From the NCBI RefSeq assembly GCF_015223065.1, contig NZ_JADFBY010000013.1, positions 37,617 through 101,616 of the forward strand: a DNA stretch of 64,000 nucleotides, given 5' to 3'. This DNA is from Mucilaginibacter sp. JRF (GTDB lineage Bacteria; Bacteroidota; Bacteroidia; Sphingobacteriales; Sphingobacteriaceae). Made by a program: the position numbers and the translations under genes. The notes under the pieces were generated by a model. It ran no database searches. It was not told the DNA's origin and saw nothing but the letters and a program-made list of their open reading frames with translations. Below, piece after piece: positions 1 to 9,225 of this stretch; position 1 is the stretch's first letter; each line of letters begins with the position of its first letter.

Positions 1-183
1 TGCAAATGATGCCTGCGACATTTTGATGCCCTCAGCCTGTACGGTTGATGCTTTTTTGCATAACCAGCCTTCATTTAACTCATACGCGGTTTGCGCCTTT
101 GCGGCAGGCAGGCTCAGGGCCATGAGTAAACCCGAGCCTAAACCGATCTGTGCTCTTAAAATACTTTTTCTGTTGATCTTCAA
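1..183 (-). CDS. N-terminal part of a secreted glycoside hydrolase, probably GH2 (partial)
   Basis: This reading frame leaves the window at its left edge; 61 codons are visible. No ATG lies near the start: an in-frame TAG occurs four codons upstream of a TTG at 181-183, so I take that TTG as the start. It gives a basic N-terminus, a hydrophobic signal segment and a probable cleavage site after AKA. The mature part begins AYELNEGWLCKKAS, the style of the N-terminal sugar-binding jelly roll of GH2 enzymes of the exo-beta-glucosaminidase or beta-mannosidase kind. The gene begins 23 bp after the fucosidase stop on the same strand, so it is probably the next gene of that operon. The family call rests on a short stretch only. 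Confidence 0.45.
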   Translation of the reverse strand, partial: MKINRKSILRAQIGLGSGLLMALSLPAAKAQTAYELNEGWLCKKASTVQAEGIKMSQASFA

Positions 184-206
184 AACAATAAACTATTTTA
201 TTAAAC

Positions 207-1655
207 TTATTTATAGATGATTTTAAAACCTGCGGCCTCTTTTAAGCCCGCCTTTTGATAAAGCGCTTTGTAATTGCTCACCACTATACCATCCGCAACG
301 ACCTTCCATTGCACTTTTTGCTTGCCGCCCATAAGCAATACCTGTTTAGGTTTGCCCATGCCTTCAACATTTATAGTAACATTATCGCCTTGCTCACCCT
401 CCGGTAATACGTAAGCGTAGGCAACTTTTTTATCTTTCGACTTGGTGTAGAACACGTTACCATTTGAATATGGCGCTACCGCGCGCGAGTTATATATACC
501 CTCGCCATTGATCTTCATCCATTCGCCAATCGATTTCAAACGATCGTAAGCAACAGGGTCCCAATCACCATCAGGGCCCGGACCTATGTTCATCAACAGG
601 TTACCGCCGCGCGATACAATTTTAACCAAAAGGTCGATAACATCATGTGCCGATTTGTATTTATCGCCCGGTACATAACTCCATGAATTACCCATGGTGA
701 TACAGCTCTCCCACGGATAGCTTAACGGTTTTTCGGGTACTTCCTGCTCTGGTGTAGTGTAGTTCTCGTACTGCCCCGCAACGGTACGGTCAACTACCAT
801 CAGGCCTGGTTGATGTTGCCTTGCCATAGCTGCAATTTTCGGCATATCAATATCCTGGTTAAACTTGATGCCGCGCTGCCAGTCAACAGCGGTATCAATG
901 GTAGCTTTAGGGCGCACCCAACCACCATCGAGCCATAAAATATCAACCTTGCCGTAACCGGTCATTAACTCCTCTATCTGGTTATAAGTAAATTTTTTAA
1001 AGGCTTCCCAACGTTCAGGATACTTTACGGGATCATAATTCACGTTACGATCCTTTGGCGGAAAGTATGGCCACCAGTAATCTTTTGAATGCCAGTCGGG
1101 TTTTGAGAAGTAAGCGCCTATCATAAAGTTTTCCTTACGGAAAGCGTTGAATATCTCCTTGGTAACGTTAGCCCTTGGGTTTGATGAGAAAGGCGTTTTT
1201 TTATCGGTGATCTTGTAGTCTGATTGTTTGGTATCAAACATGTTGAAACCATCGTGGTGCTTGGTGGTGAATACCACGTATTTCATACCGGCCTCGTTAG
1301 CGGCCTTAACCCATTTTTCGGGATTGAACTTTACCGGGTTAAAGGTAGTTTGTAAGCCTTCGTAGGCTTTAAGGTAGTTATTGTAGGTATCTGAGTGAGG
1401 GCCTTTACGCTGTGTCCAGCCTTCATCTTCGGGGCAAATGCTCCAGCTTTCAACCACACCCCACTCGCTGTAGGTACCCCAGTGCATAAACAGGCCAAAT
1501 TTCAGATCCTGCCACTGGGCAAGCTTGGCCACAACCAAGGGGTCATCGGGCTTTTCGTACTTTTTAGACAGGTTGTGTGCCTGCCCCAAAACGCCTGTGC
1601 TGTACAACAGTGATGCAGCAGCAAAGGCCTTACATATAATAGATCTACTTATCAT
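207..1655 (-). CDS. Alpha-L-fucosidase, GH29, secreted
   Basis: 482 aa. A retaining exo-enzyme that releases terminal alpha-L-fucose from glycans, acting in the periplasm or at the cell surface. A signal peptide ends near residue 24 (GVLGQ). The catalytic barrel shows FGLFMHWG (53-60), KHHDGF (132-137) and DILWLDGGW (238-246), where Asp243 is the predicted nucleophile. The C-terminal 100 residues form the usual beta-sandwich. Length is normal for GH29. The acid/base residue varies between GH29 subfamilies and I cannot place it. Its start overlaps the end of the upstream ROK regulator gene by 11 bp, so the two are probably co-transcribed and translationally coupled. Confidence 0.95.
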   Translation of the reverse strand: MISRSIICKAFAAASLLYSTGVLGQAHNLSKKYEKPDDPLVVAKLAQWQDLKFGLFMHWGTYSEWGVVESWSICPEDEGWTQRKGPHSDTYNNYLKAYEGLQTTFNPVKFNPEKWVKAANEAGMKYVVFTTKHHDGFNMFDTKQSDYKITDKKTPFSSNPRANVTKEIFNAFRKENFMIGAYFSKPDWHSKDYWWPYFPPKDRNVNYDPVKYPERWEAFKKFTYNQIEELMTGYGKVDILWLDGGWVRPKATIDTAVDWQRGIKFNQDIDMPKIAAMARQHQPGLMVVDRTVAGQYENYTTPEQEVPEKPLSYPWESCITMGNSWSYVPGDKYKSAHDVIDLLVKIVSRGGNLLMNIGPGPDGDWDPVAYDRLKSIGEWMKINGEGIYNSRAVAPYSNGNVFYTKSKDKKVAYAYVLPEGEQGDNVTINVEGMGKPKQVLLMGGKQKVQWKVVADGIVVSNYKALYQKAGLKEAAGFKIIYK

Positions 1656-2868
1656 AAACTGTAACCGCTTTATTTTGTAACGCGTGTATTTTACTTACCA
1701 GTGGCTGCCCCAGGTGTTCAACTACCAACACCGAGCCGCCTAATAACTGGGCCTTCATATTCAAATTTGATATAACCAGCTCTGTTTCATTAGCCAGCTG
1801 TGGTATACAATGCTCATAAATAGCCTGCTGTATGGGCGATAACCATAGCTTACCAATAACACTCCCCTTACCACTTAAAACAATAATGGATGGGTTCATG
1901 ATGTGTATCAGCATGGCCAAACCACGGCCAATGTTATACGCCGCCTCTGATATTAATTTTACGGCCAGCATATCGCCCCGTATGGCTTCGCTGATAATGG
2001 CGTCAACATCAACAACATCATAGTTTTTGAGGCTGCTTTTTTGTCCGCTCTGCATTTCGGCAACGGCATTCTCGGTAATGGCGATGAGTGATGAATCCGT
2101 TTCCAAACATCCCCGCTTGCCGCACTTGCATATTTTACCATTGTTAACCAACGATATATGACTAAACTCGCCCGCCAAACCACTATGCCCGCGAAACACC
2201 TTGTTATCTACTATCATACCCAGGCCTATACCCCAGCCCAGGTTAAGTATCATGGCATCATTCTGATCAACCGCTGCACCAAACTTTTGCTCGCCCAGGG
2301 CTATGGCTGTCGAATCATTCTCGATGAATACCGGTATACCCAAATCCTGCTGAAGCTTATCGGCCAATGTAGTATCAGCATCAACATGCAGATAGCTCAG
2401 GTTAACACCGCGCTCGGTAGCTATAAAGCCCGGCATGGTTACCCCTACGCTCATAAACTTTTCGCGCGCTATACCGGTGTCCTTAATAAACTGATCGATA
2501 CGGGTAACCAGTTCATCGGCCTGCATATCGTATATCACTATTTTTTCCTTAACCGTTTCCTTTACAAAGCGGTTGTTGAGGTTGAGCACCGCATATTCAA
2601 TATCATACTGGCTCATGGCCACTGATATGATAAAGAATGTATCGGCCACGAGCGAATACTTTAGTGGCTTGCGGCCACCGTTCGAATCGGCATAACCTTT
2701 TTTCTCAATAACTCCGGCCTTTATAAGCCCGTTTATAACCTTAACGGTATAAGGTATGCTTTTATTGATGTAATTACTTATTTCGGTACCCGATAATGAA
2801 TTGTTATAACACAAACATTGTATAATGTTGGCGTTATCATTCAGTACAGACAGATCAGGTTGTAACAT
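1645..2868 (-). CDS. ROK-family transcriptional regulator (NagC/XylR type)
   Basis: 407 aa. An N-terminal winged helix-turn-helix (about residues 10-65) is followed by a ROK sugar-kinase fold. The zinc motif CKCGKRGCLE lies near residue 250 and is preceded by GEFSHI, which carries the expected zinc-ligand His; a glycine-rich NLGWGIGLG segment is also present. ROK regulators release DNA on binding a sugar or sugar phosphate. The position, 25 bp after the haloperoxidase gene and overlapping the fucosidase gene by 11 bp, suggests it senses a sugar released by the adjacent glycosidases. The effector cannot be deduced. The HTH marks it as a regulator rather than a free sugar kinase. Confidence 0.88.
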   Translation of the reverse strand: MLQPDLSVLNDNANIIQCLCYNNSLSGTEISNYINKSIPYTVKVINGLIKAGVIEKKGYADSNGGRKPLKYSLVADTFFIISVAMSQYDIEYAVLNLNNRFVKETVKEKIVIYDMQADELVTRIDQFIKDTGIAREKFMSVGVTMPGFIATERGVNLSYLHVDADTTLADKLQQDLGIPVFIENDSTAIALGEQKFGAAVDQNDAMILNLGWGIGLGMIVDNKVFRGHSGLAGEFSHISLVNNGKICKCGKRGCLETDSSLIAITENAVAEMQSGQKSSLKNYDVVDVDAIISEAIRGDMLAVKLISEAAYNIGRGLAMLIHIMNPSIIVLSGKGSVIGKLWLSPIQQAIYEHCIPQLANETELVISNLNMKAQLLGGSVLVVEHLGQPLVSKIHALQNKAVTVYDK

Positions 2869-2893
2869 ATTCCTCGCTTGCTAAAAATTTCCC

Positions 2894-4240
2894 TTATTTA
2901 ATGCAGGGCTTTAATCCTGCTTCCTTCATCCTGGCTATTACAAAGCCAGCTACATTTTTTCCTTGTGTACTGCCTGTTTCTATGCTTTCTATATAGTGTA
3001 TTCCTCCGTAAAATCGTGACATGCCGGCCTCTAACGCCGCCTGCCTGAATGATGTAAATGAGCGCTTGCCGCTGCCAAATGGTATCTCGGTATCGTCGTC
3101 GTATTTAAAGTTATCGCCCAGCATGTATGTAAGCACTTCTGCCGATGCCGCCGAAATAACCGAGTGCCCGCTGGTATACTCCGGGAATGGTGGCGTTTGC
3201 AACACGGGCTGCCACTTTACATCCATATACCGGTTAATAAATGTTTCGGGGCGGATGCGGTTGGTGGCGAATTTTTCTTCCCAGCAGGCGATGAATGAAT
3301 CCATCAAGGTCATCCCCTCAACATTCAATAAAGCTATCGTTTCATCAAATGATAGCTTAGCCTGTTTTGATACCAGCGCCGTTATGTGCATCCAGTGCCC
3401 GCCCGGACTAATTTTTTTATACCCGATTGACATATGGCCCGATGTGGTGATAGCAAACGGGTTACAATCCCAAAATAAAGCCTGGTTTATTTGCTCGTCG
3501 GTTAGTTTTTTGGAGGCCACATAAACCTCTTTTACCTGCTTATAAAATACCGATGAGGTATCTTTACTGAATGGCGTAAGCGGTGCTGGTTTGCATTGCG
3601 TGGCCGTATCAAGCACCATAGTGCGTATGGTACGCCAGTTGGGTTCAACAGCCTCAAAATATCCCGGAGGGGTTGGGTACCAGTAGCCTTCACCTTGTAA
3701 TGGGGTATAGCGTTTTAACGCGCTGAGTTTGCCGTAGCGGTCGCCTTTTGAAAAATTGACCGCATCTACCGCTGCCTGCTGCCCTACTCTGATGGAATTA
3801 TCAATAACCTCCTGCTTAACGCCTGTTTTTTTTACCAGGGTGGTGAAAGCCTCCTCGTCATCCTTAATTAAAAATCCCGAAGGCAGCATCAGCCTGGCTG
3901 TTTCCAAAATGCTGTAATAGCTGGCTATACGGTAATCATACGCTGCCTTAACGGTATCGATATTGTGCGTAGGCGAATATGTTTTTATCAGCTTACTAAG
4001 TTGCGGGAGGTTTTTGTTATGCGCGGTAACGATATTGTAAGCCCCAAGCATGCAATATGAATAGTACCGCGCAGCCACGGGCGGACTAACCACATCGTGC
4101 ACCATTACCATACTCACGTTATGGATGGCATGCCCCGGCCACATATAATCAGGGAAACCTTTGGCGCGTTGCTGGGCCTGGCTTGTTGTGGCAACAAACA
4201 ATACAATAACAAACGCTAAGCTTTGTAAAATTCCCTTCAT
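2894..4240 (-). CDS. Vanadium-dependent haloperoxidase / PAP2-like phosphatase, secreted
   Basis: 448 aa with a signal peptide ending at SQAQ (about residue 23). The mostly helical body carries the spaced vanadate/phosphate-binding motifs of the superfamily: RIRPETF near 328, PEYTSGHS near 356 and SRFYGGIHY near 409. These contain the Arg, the Ser-Gly-His and the Arg/His residues. The fold serves either halide oxidation with vanadate and peroxide or phosphatase chemistry, and the sequence does not settle which. Its ATG overlaps the stop of the upstream VCBS/ASPIC gene in a TAATG arrangement, so translation of the two is very probably coupled. VCBS-family and haloperoxidase-like genes commonly adjoin in this phylum; the joint role is not established. 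Confidence 0.85.
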   Translation of the reverse strand: MKGILQSLAFVIVLFVATTSQAQQRAKGFPDYMWPGHAIHNVSMVMVHDVVSPPVAARYYSYCMLGAYNIVTAHNKNLPQLSKLIKTYSPTHNIDTVKAAYDYRIASYYSILETARLMLPSGFLIKDDEEAFTTLVKKTGVKQEVIDNSIRVGQQAAVDAVNFSKGDRYGKLSALKRYTPLQGEGYWYPTPPGYFEAVEPNWRTIRTMVLDTATQCKPAPLTPFSKDTSSVFYKQVKEVYVASKKLTDEQINQALFWDCNPFAITTSGHMSIGYKKISPGGHWMHITALVSKQAKLSFDETIALLNVEGMTLMDSFIACWEEKFATNRIRPETFINRYMDVKWQPVLQTPPFPEYTSGHSVISAASAEVLTYMLGDNFKYDDDTEIPFGSGKRSFTSFRQAALEAGMSRFYGGIHYIESIETGSTQGKNVAGFVIARMKEAGLKPCIK

Positions 4241-7200
4241 TAGTACTTATAAAATTGCAATGGCCCTTCAGCCGTACCTACAACCAAATATTTATCCTTA
4301 CCGGCTTTCACTTCTATGGCCGATTTTACATCACCTGTTACTGATAAACCCGACTCCGGCTGTGGCACATAGGTGAACTTGCCCTTGCCATCGCCTTTTA
4401 ACAGCGTGCCGTAACCGGCATCCATGCTGCCAAATTTCAGGCGATTATCAGAATGATTGCCCAGTAACAGTATGTCGGTATGTTTATCGTTATCAAAATC
4501 GCCGGTAATAATTTTTGTGGTTACCGTAAACTGAGCCTGTGTTGGCAAAGTAGTTACCTCAAACTTGCCGGCGTTATTTATAAAGCAGGTAGTTTCGGTT
4601 GTATTGATACTAAGTATACCAGCCTTAGCTAATTCATCAGCGTTGAATATCTCTTTAATGGTAGCATCCGAATAAGCACTGTACGATGCAAAACGGCGGC
4701 GCATCGGGTATATCTGCTCGTTCAATTCATCACGACTAACAAACGGATAGCTTTTGCCCTGCACATAAAAATTCAGGAACGGATCTATCGAGCCATTGCC
4801 ATCAAAATCGGCATAGTATAATTCGGCCGGTTGCTTATCAGTAGCGTGCAGCGCCGAATTTAGGCCCATATTGCCGGCTATAATATCGGGTTTGCCATCC
4901 GCGTTAACGTCTGCTACGCTTAAAGACATCCATATGCCTTTTTGAGGGGTGGCGAAGTAATCGGCTGTTTTATCAACAAAACCATCTTTGGTATTCAGGT
5001 ATACCATTATCGGCATAAACTCACCGCAAACAACCAGGTCGGCACGTTTATCATTATTCAGGTCGACCCATTGCGCATCAGTCACCATGCCCGGTTTAAC
5101 TGTTGATGCAATGGTGAATTTGCCCTGACCATCATTCAGCAGCCAAAAGCTCTCCGGCGCTGTAGGGTATTTGCCCGGTATTACTCTACCGCCAACAAAC
5201 AGGTCAAGGTCGCCATCATTATCATAATCAAACGGACGAACGCACGATTTACTGTTTGCCCCCGTTTGTGATGGCAAAGCGGTTGGTGCCCAGGTAAAGT
5301 TGCCCTTACCATCGTTTATATAAAGTTCATCCTCAAGGTTACCGGTGTTGGCTTCGTAAGTAGCATAGCCGCCTTTGCCCAAATACAGATCAGGGAATTT
5401 ATCGCCATTGGCATCAAAAAACGCGGCTGCTGCTACCGTACCTATGTTTTGATCGTTCCCGCGCTTAAGTTCGGTTTCCTTAAAGGTTCCTCCTTGTTGT
5501 TGCAGGTAAACTTTACCTACGGTAGTGTTATCGGCACTGCTGATGTAAATATCCTGCAAGCCATCGCCATTAACATCGGCTGTTATCATTACCGGCGATG
5601 TTTTGGAGTACATGAACATCATCAGTAACTGGCGTTTAAAATCATTAATGGCCAATGCCTGCTGATTAAAATCGATAAGCGGCTTTTGTTTTGTGAAGAT
5701 CGTTTTGGCGACAGCAACCTGCTCCTTAAATGGCACCGTAGCATCCTGCTCAACCTGCAAACGCTGGTTAACCGTTGGGTTGCTGATTACCTGCACCATT
5801 TGATCGGGCCAGATAATTTTTAGCGAATCAATCTTTTTAGCATCACCCAAACCAAAATTAAGTATGGTTGATGTACTGCTTAAATATCCCCGGTTCGGGT
5901 TTACTTCCTGGTATTGTGTACCGGTTTGTGAATACAGGTAAACCTTTGCCCCTACCGCGTTCGAATTTGGCTTTTTGCCATTTAACTTAATGGCGATGTA
6001 ATTGTTATTGGCCGGGCTGCGGGTGTTCTCGTAAATTGACGCAGGCTGATTGATATTGTTTACGATCAGATCCAGATCACCATCATTATCCAGATCAGCA
6101 TATACGGCACCGCTTGATATGGTCGATTCCGTTAAGCCCCATTCGGTTTGCTTGTTGCTGAATGTAAGGTTATGATTATTGCTGAATACGTAATTGGGCA
6201 ATTTGGTTGACGGCATAGCCTTGATCAGATCCATCAGCAGGAATGGCTCCTTGCTCATGGCTTTCTTGATCTTGTAATCGCCCCAGTAACGTAAAAAATC
6301 CTTGTTGGTGTAATCGCGCAGGTAACCGTTGCTTATAAAGATGTCCTTGTAACCATCATTATCAAAATCGGCTATCAGGGGGCACCAGCTCCAGTCGGTA
6401 GCGGCTACGCCGGCCATGTTGGCTATTTCGCTGAACGTGCCATCGCCATTGTTTAGCTGTAGCATGTTGCGCATATATTGTTTGTAGAGATCCTGCTTAA
6501 GCATCAGCTCAAACGACTCATAATTTTCTTCAAGTTGTAATGATTTTTGCCTGTGGTTATCCTCGGGCAACATATCAAGAGTCAGGATGTCGGGCAGGCC
6601 ATCGTTATTATAGTCGGCAATATCAACCCCCATCGAGAAATGCGACAAATGCCTCAGCATTTTCTTTGACGCATCGGTAAATGTTTTGTTGTGGTTGTTC
6701 AGGTAAACGTAGTCGGGCTCGTTGTAATCGTTGGTAACGTATACATCCTGCCAGCCGTCCTTGTTTATATCGGCAATGGCTATACCCAAACCAAAGGTGA
6801 GCGGATTTTGAAAGATGCCCGCCTTATTAGTAACATCAGTAAACTTATTGTTATTATTCTCAAACAGTTTATTGCCCGCCAGCATATCCGTTTCGTTTTT
6901 GTAACGGGCCAGCTCCATATTATCAATTTTTTTGATGTTATGGTTCAGCAAAAACATGTCGAGGTCGCCATCGTTGTCGTAATCAAAAAACGCGGCTTGT
7001 GTGCTGTAACCCGGGTCGTCAAGGCCGTAAACGGCTGCTTCTTCCTTAAACTTGTTATTCCCCTGGTTGATGAATAGTTGATTGCGGCGCTGGTCGTTTT
7101 CAACCTTGCCCGAGTAGCAAACGTAAATATCTAAAAGACCATCACCATTAACATCGGCCATGGTAACGCCTGTTTTCCATGAGCCTGAACGACCGGCTAA

Positions 7201-7533
7201 TTCCTTGCTGGCCTCTTTGGTAATATCCTTAAATTTTAGTCCGCCTAAATTTAGGTACAGTTTGTTGGGCTGCATGTTGGCGGTAAACATCAGGTCTATC
7301 AACCCATCATTGTTGATATCGCCCGCGGCTACGCCTGCACCGTTGTAAAAGTATTCGTACGAGAGTACGTTGAGAGATTCCGTTTCGTTTATCGCGTTGG
7401 CAAAGGTGATGCCTGTTTGTTTCGCATCAAGCTGCCTGAACAGCGGTTGCTGCGCAAGCGAAACATTTTGTACTGCAAATGCCGCCGTAACACACAAAGC
7501 GAACGATCTCAAGCCGACATTGATAAACTGCAT
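4240..7533 (-). CDS. CRTAC1-like VCBS/FG-GAP repeat protein with ASPIC/UnbV domain
   Basis: 1097 aa, secreted (signal peptide ending near VSLAQ, residue 28). It consists of two blocks of FG-GAP/VCBS beta-propeller repeats with calcium-binding DxDxDG-type loops, for example DINNDGLID, DFDNDGYKD, DLDNDGDLD, DVNGDGLQD and DYDNDGDLD. An ASPIC/UnbV segment lies between them at about 515-600 (NPNRGYLSSTS, then a beta-rich part). Such proteins are extracellular, bind calcium and are thought to bind ligands; no enzyme site is visible. It is the first gene after the susCD terminator and overlaps the haloperoxidase gene by one base. The family is often found near SusCD pairs, which fits glycan recognition, but that role is inferred. 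Confidence 0.9.
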   Translation of the reverse strand: MQFINVGLRSFALCVTAAFAVQNVSLAQQPLFRQLDAKQTGITFANAINETESLNVLSYEYFYNGAGVAAGDINNDGLIDLMFTANMQPNKLYLNLGGLKFKDITKEASKELAGRSGSWKTGVTMADVNGDGLLDIYVCYSGKVENDQRRNQLFINQGNNKFKEEAAVYGLDDPGYSTQAAFFDYDNDGDLDMFLLNHNIKKIDNMELARYKNETDMLAGNKLFENNNNKFTDVTNKAGIFQNPLTFGLGIAIADINKDGWQDVYVTNDYNEPDYVYLNNHNKTFTDASKKMLRHLSHFSMGVDIADYNNDGLPDILTLDMLPEDNHRQKSLQLEENYESFELMLKQDLYKQYMRNMLQLNNGDGTFSEIANMAGVAATDWSWCPLIADFDNDGYKDIFISNGYLRDYTNKDFLRYWGDYKIKKAMSKEPFLLMDLIKAMPSTKLPNYVFSNNHNLTFSNKQTEWGLTESTISSGAVYADLDNDGDLDLIVNNINQPASIYENTRSPANNNYIAIKLNGKKPNSNAVGAKVYLYSQTGTQYQEVNPNRGYLSSTSTILNFGLGDAKKIDSLKIIWPDQMVQVISNPTVNQRLQVEQDATVPFKEQVAVAKTIFTKQKPLIDFNQQALAINDFKRQLLMMFMYSKTSPVMITADVNGDGLQDIYISSADNTTVGKVYLQQQGGTFKETELKRGNDQNIGTVAAAAFFDANGDKFPDLYLGKGGYATYEANTGNLEDELYINDGKGNFTWAPTALPSQTGANSKSCVRPFDYDNDGDLDLFVGGRVIPGKYPTAPESFWLLNDGQGKFTIASTVKPGMVTDAQWVDLNNDKRADLVVCGEFMPIMVYLNTKDGFVDKTADYFATPQKGIWMSLSVADVNADGKPDIIAGNMGLNSALHATDKQPAELYYADFDGNGSIDPFLNFYVQGKSYPFVSRDELNEQIYPMRRRFASYSAYSDATIKEIFNADELAKAGILSINTTETTCFINNAGKFEVTTLPTQAQFTVTTKIITGDFDNDKHTDILLLGNHSDNRLKFGSMDAGYGTLLKGDGKGKFTYVPQPESGLSVTGDVKSAIEVKAGKDKYLVVGTAEGPLQFYKY

Positions 7534-7552
7534 CGGGAAAAATGAATGGAGA

Positions 7553-7610
7553 GTAGCGAAAAAATTAAAGCATCGTTGCGCCCCAATTACAGGGGCGCAA
7601 CGATAGCTTT
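7553..7610 (-). terminator. Intrinsic terminator after susD
   Basis: A perfect 13-bp stem pairs 7572-7584 with 7592-7604 around a 7-nt loop and extends past a one-base bulge by about five more pairs. On the minus strand it is followed by a T-rich stretch (complement of the A-run at about 7559-7566). It lies between the susD stop and the start of the VCBS/ASPIC gene and separates susCD from the downstream operon. Confidence 0.85.
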
Positions 7611-7621
7611 AAAGTGTTTTA

Positions 7622-9220
7622 TTATTGTACATCCCACCAAACGCGAGTGTTGAAGTTATCAGCACCTTGGCTTGCAACAGCTGCCTGATAGTTGGCGCCG
7701 TTGGTTTGTGTTAATGTAACAGGATAAGGCATCCTGCGTGGTGTAGTTGTGCTATACTGACCTACGTAAGTTGGAGCAGTAATAACAGGGAAACCTGACC
7801 TACGGTAGTTAGCGAACGTTTCGTTAAAGTTGAACGTAGCTGATGTATGTACATAGTACTCCATGTTAATTTGCTCTAACGCTGTAGCCGGTACTAACGG
7901 GTGAGCAGCAATGTAAGTAGTTATATCACCACCATCAACCACTGCAACTGTACCTGAACTGTTCATTTGCGATAAAGTAAGCATGTTTGCTCTAAGCGCG
8001 TTAGCCCAGTGAGTAGCTGCAACACCTGTATTCCAACCGCGTGAAGCTGCTTCAGCCAACAATAGTTCAGACTCACCGTAAGTTAATACGATGTTAGCAC
8101 CGCTACGGTCATCATAAACCAATAAACGAGGGCGTGAGTATCTGCCAAGCGGTGCCGGAGCATCGCCATCACCGTTAGCCGGAGTTGCGCCAGGATAACC
8201 TGTAGCTGTTGAGATATCACGGTTGCCACCTAACAGGTCATAACCATTTGGCATACCTACTTGTGATGCAAAGGTGCTGATACCTGGTCTGGTACGGTCC
8301 TCATTAAGTAATTTACCGTTACCGTTAGTGATCTCGGCAATGGCTGATACACGAGGGTCATTGTTCGCTTTCATATAATCGATCAATGTTTTACCCCAAC
8401 GTACTTCGCGGAAATCGTCAGCAACTAATAAAGCCGCTGCGTTATCATTACCGTTACCGTTCGCGTTATCGGCATAAGTTTTAGCGTTATCAGTAATAGC
8501 ACTCATGGTACCACCTGCATAAGCTTTTTCAGCCCACTCACGTGCTTCAGTAGCGTTAACTTTGGTCATACGCATAGCTACTTTAAGCATTAGGGTGTAG
8601 CCTAACTTTTTCCAACGCGCTACATCGCCACCGTAAAATAAATCGGCAGTTGGGCCTGCTTTAGTAGCATCTAAAGCAGCTGTAGCGGTTTCAAGCTGGC
8701 TAAGCATAGCGGCATATATATCCTCTTGCTGGTCAAACACCGGAGTGAATATACCGTTTTTAGCCTGGCCTTCCTGTGAGTAAGGCACATCACCGTAAAG
8801 GTCGGTTACGCGTTGTATAAATAACACACGTAATATAGTACCACAGGCATCAAGGTTGCTCAAATCAGCGTTACCTGCAACCAGGTTCTTCATCTCATCA
8901 ACCAATGTTAAAGCCTGGTAGCCTCTGTTCCAGGTACGGTTGTAGTAACCAATACCGCTGCCACCTAATACATATTTATCACCGTTGCTGTAATAGCTGA
9001 ATGTTGATGCCAGTGATTGAGTCCACATACTTTGGAAAAGTAGTTGATCGTAACCGGTTTGCGAAAAGGTGAACTGCGCCTGCGATAAAAGGTAATTAGG
9101 ATTGAATAGATCTCCTGATACCGCGTTAGGGTTAGTGTTAACCTCGTCGAAGTTCTTGGTACATCCGGCCATGAAAGTAGCACCTGCAAGCAGGAAGCCT
9201 AATATATATTTCTTCTTCAT
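7622..9220 (-). CDS. SusD/RagB-family nutrient-binding outer-membrane lipoprotein
   Basis: 532 aa. A lipoprotein signal ends at MAGC, with Cys20 as the lipidated residue. The following DEVNTNPNA segment and the overall length fit the SusD-like group 2 family, surface lids that bind substrate over the SusC channel. The TPR-like helical body contains the expected long loop-rich inserts. It starts 5 bp after the susC stop, the usual susC-susD order and spacing. Specificity cannot be read from the sequence; the nearby fucosidase and probable GH2 gene hint at a fucosylated or amino-sugar glycan, but the terminator between them weakens that link. Confidence 0.93.
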   Translation of the reverse strand: MKKKYILGFLLAGATFMAGCTKNFDEVNTNPNAVSGDLFNPNYLLSQAQFTFSQTGYDQLLFQSMWTQSLASTFSYYSNGDKYVLGGSGIGYYNRTWNRGYQALTLVDEMKNLVAGNADLSNLDACGTILRVLFIQRVTDLYGDVPYSQEGQAKNGIFTPVFDQQEDIYAAMLSQLETATAALDATKAGPTADLFYGGDVARWKKLGYTLMLKVAMRMTKVNATEAREWAEKAYAGGTMSAITDNAKTYADNANGNGNDNAAALLVADDFREVRWGKTLIDYMKANNDPRVSAIAEITNGNGKLLNEDRTRPGISTFASQVGMPNGYDLLGGNRDISTATGYPGATPANGDGDAPAPLGRYSRPRLLVYDDRSGANIVLTYGESELLLAEAASRGWNTGVAATHWANALRANMLTLSQMNSSGTVAVVDGGDITTYIAAHPLVPATALEQINMEYYVHTSATFNFNETFANYRRSGFPVITAPTYVGQYSTTTPRRMPYPVTLTQTNGANYQAAVASQGADNFNTRVWWDVQ

Positions 9221-9225
9221 CGTCG

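Noticed and set aside
2158..2625. 155-aa plus-strand ORF inside the ROK gene
   Set aside because: Antisense shadow of the clearly supported ROK regulator.
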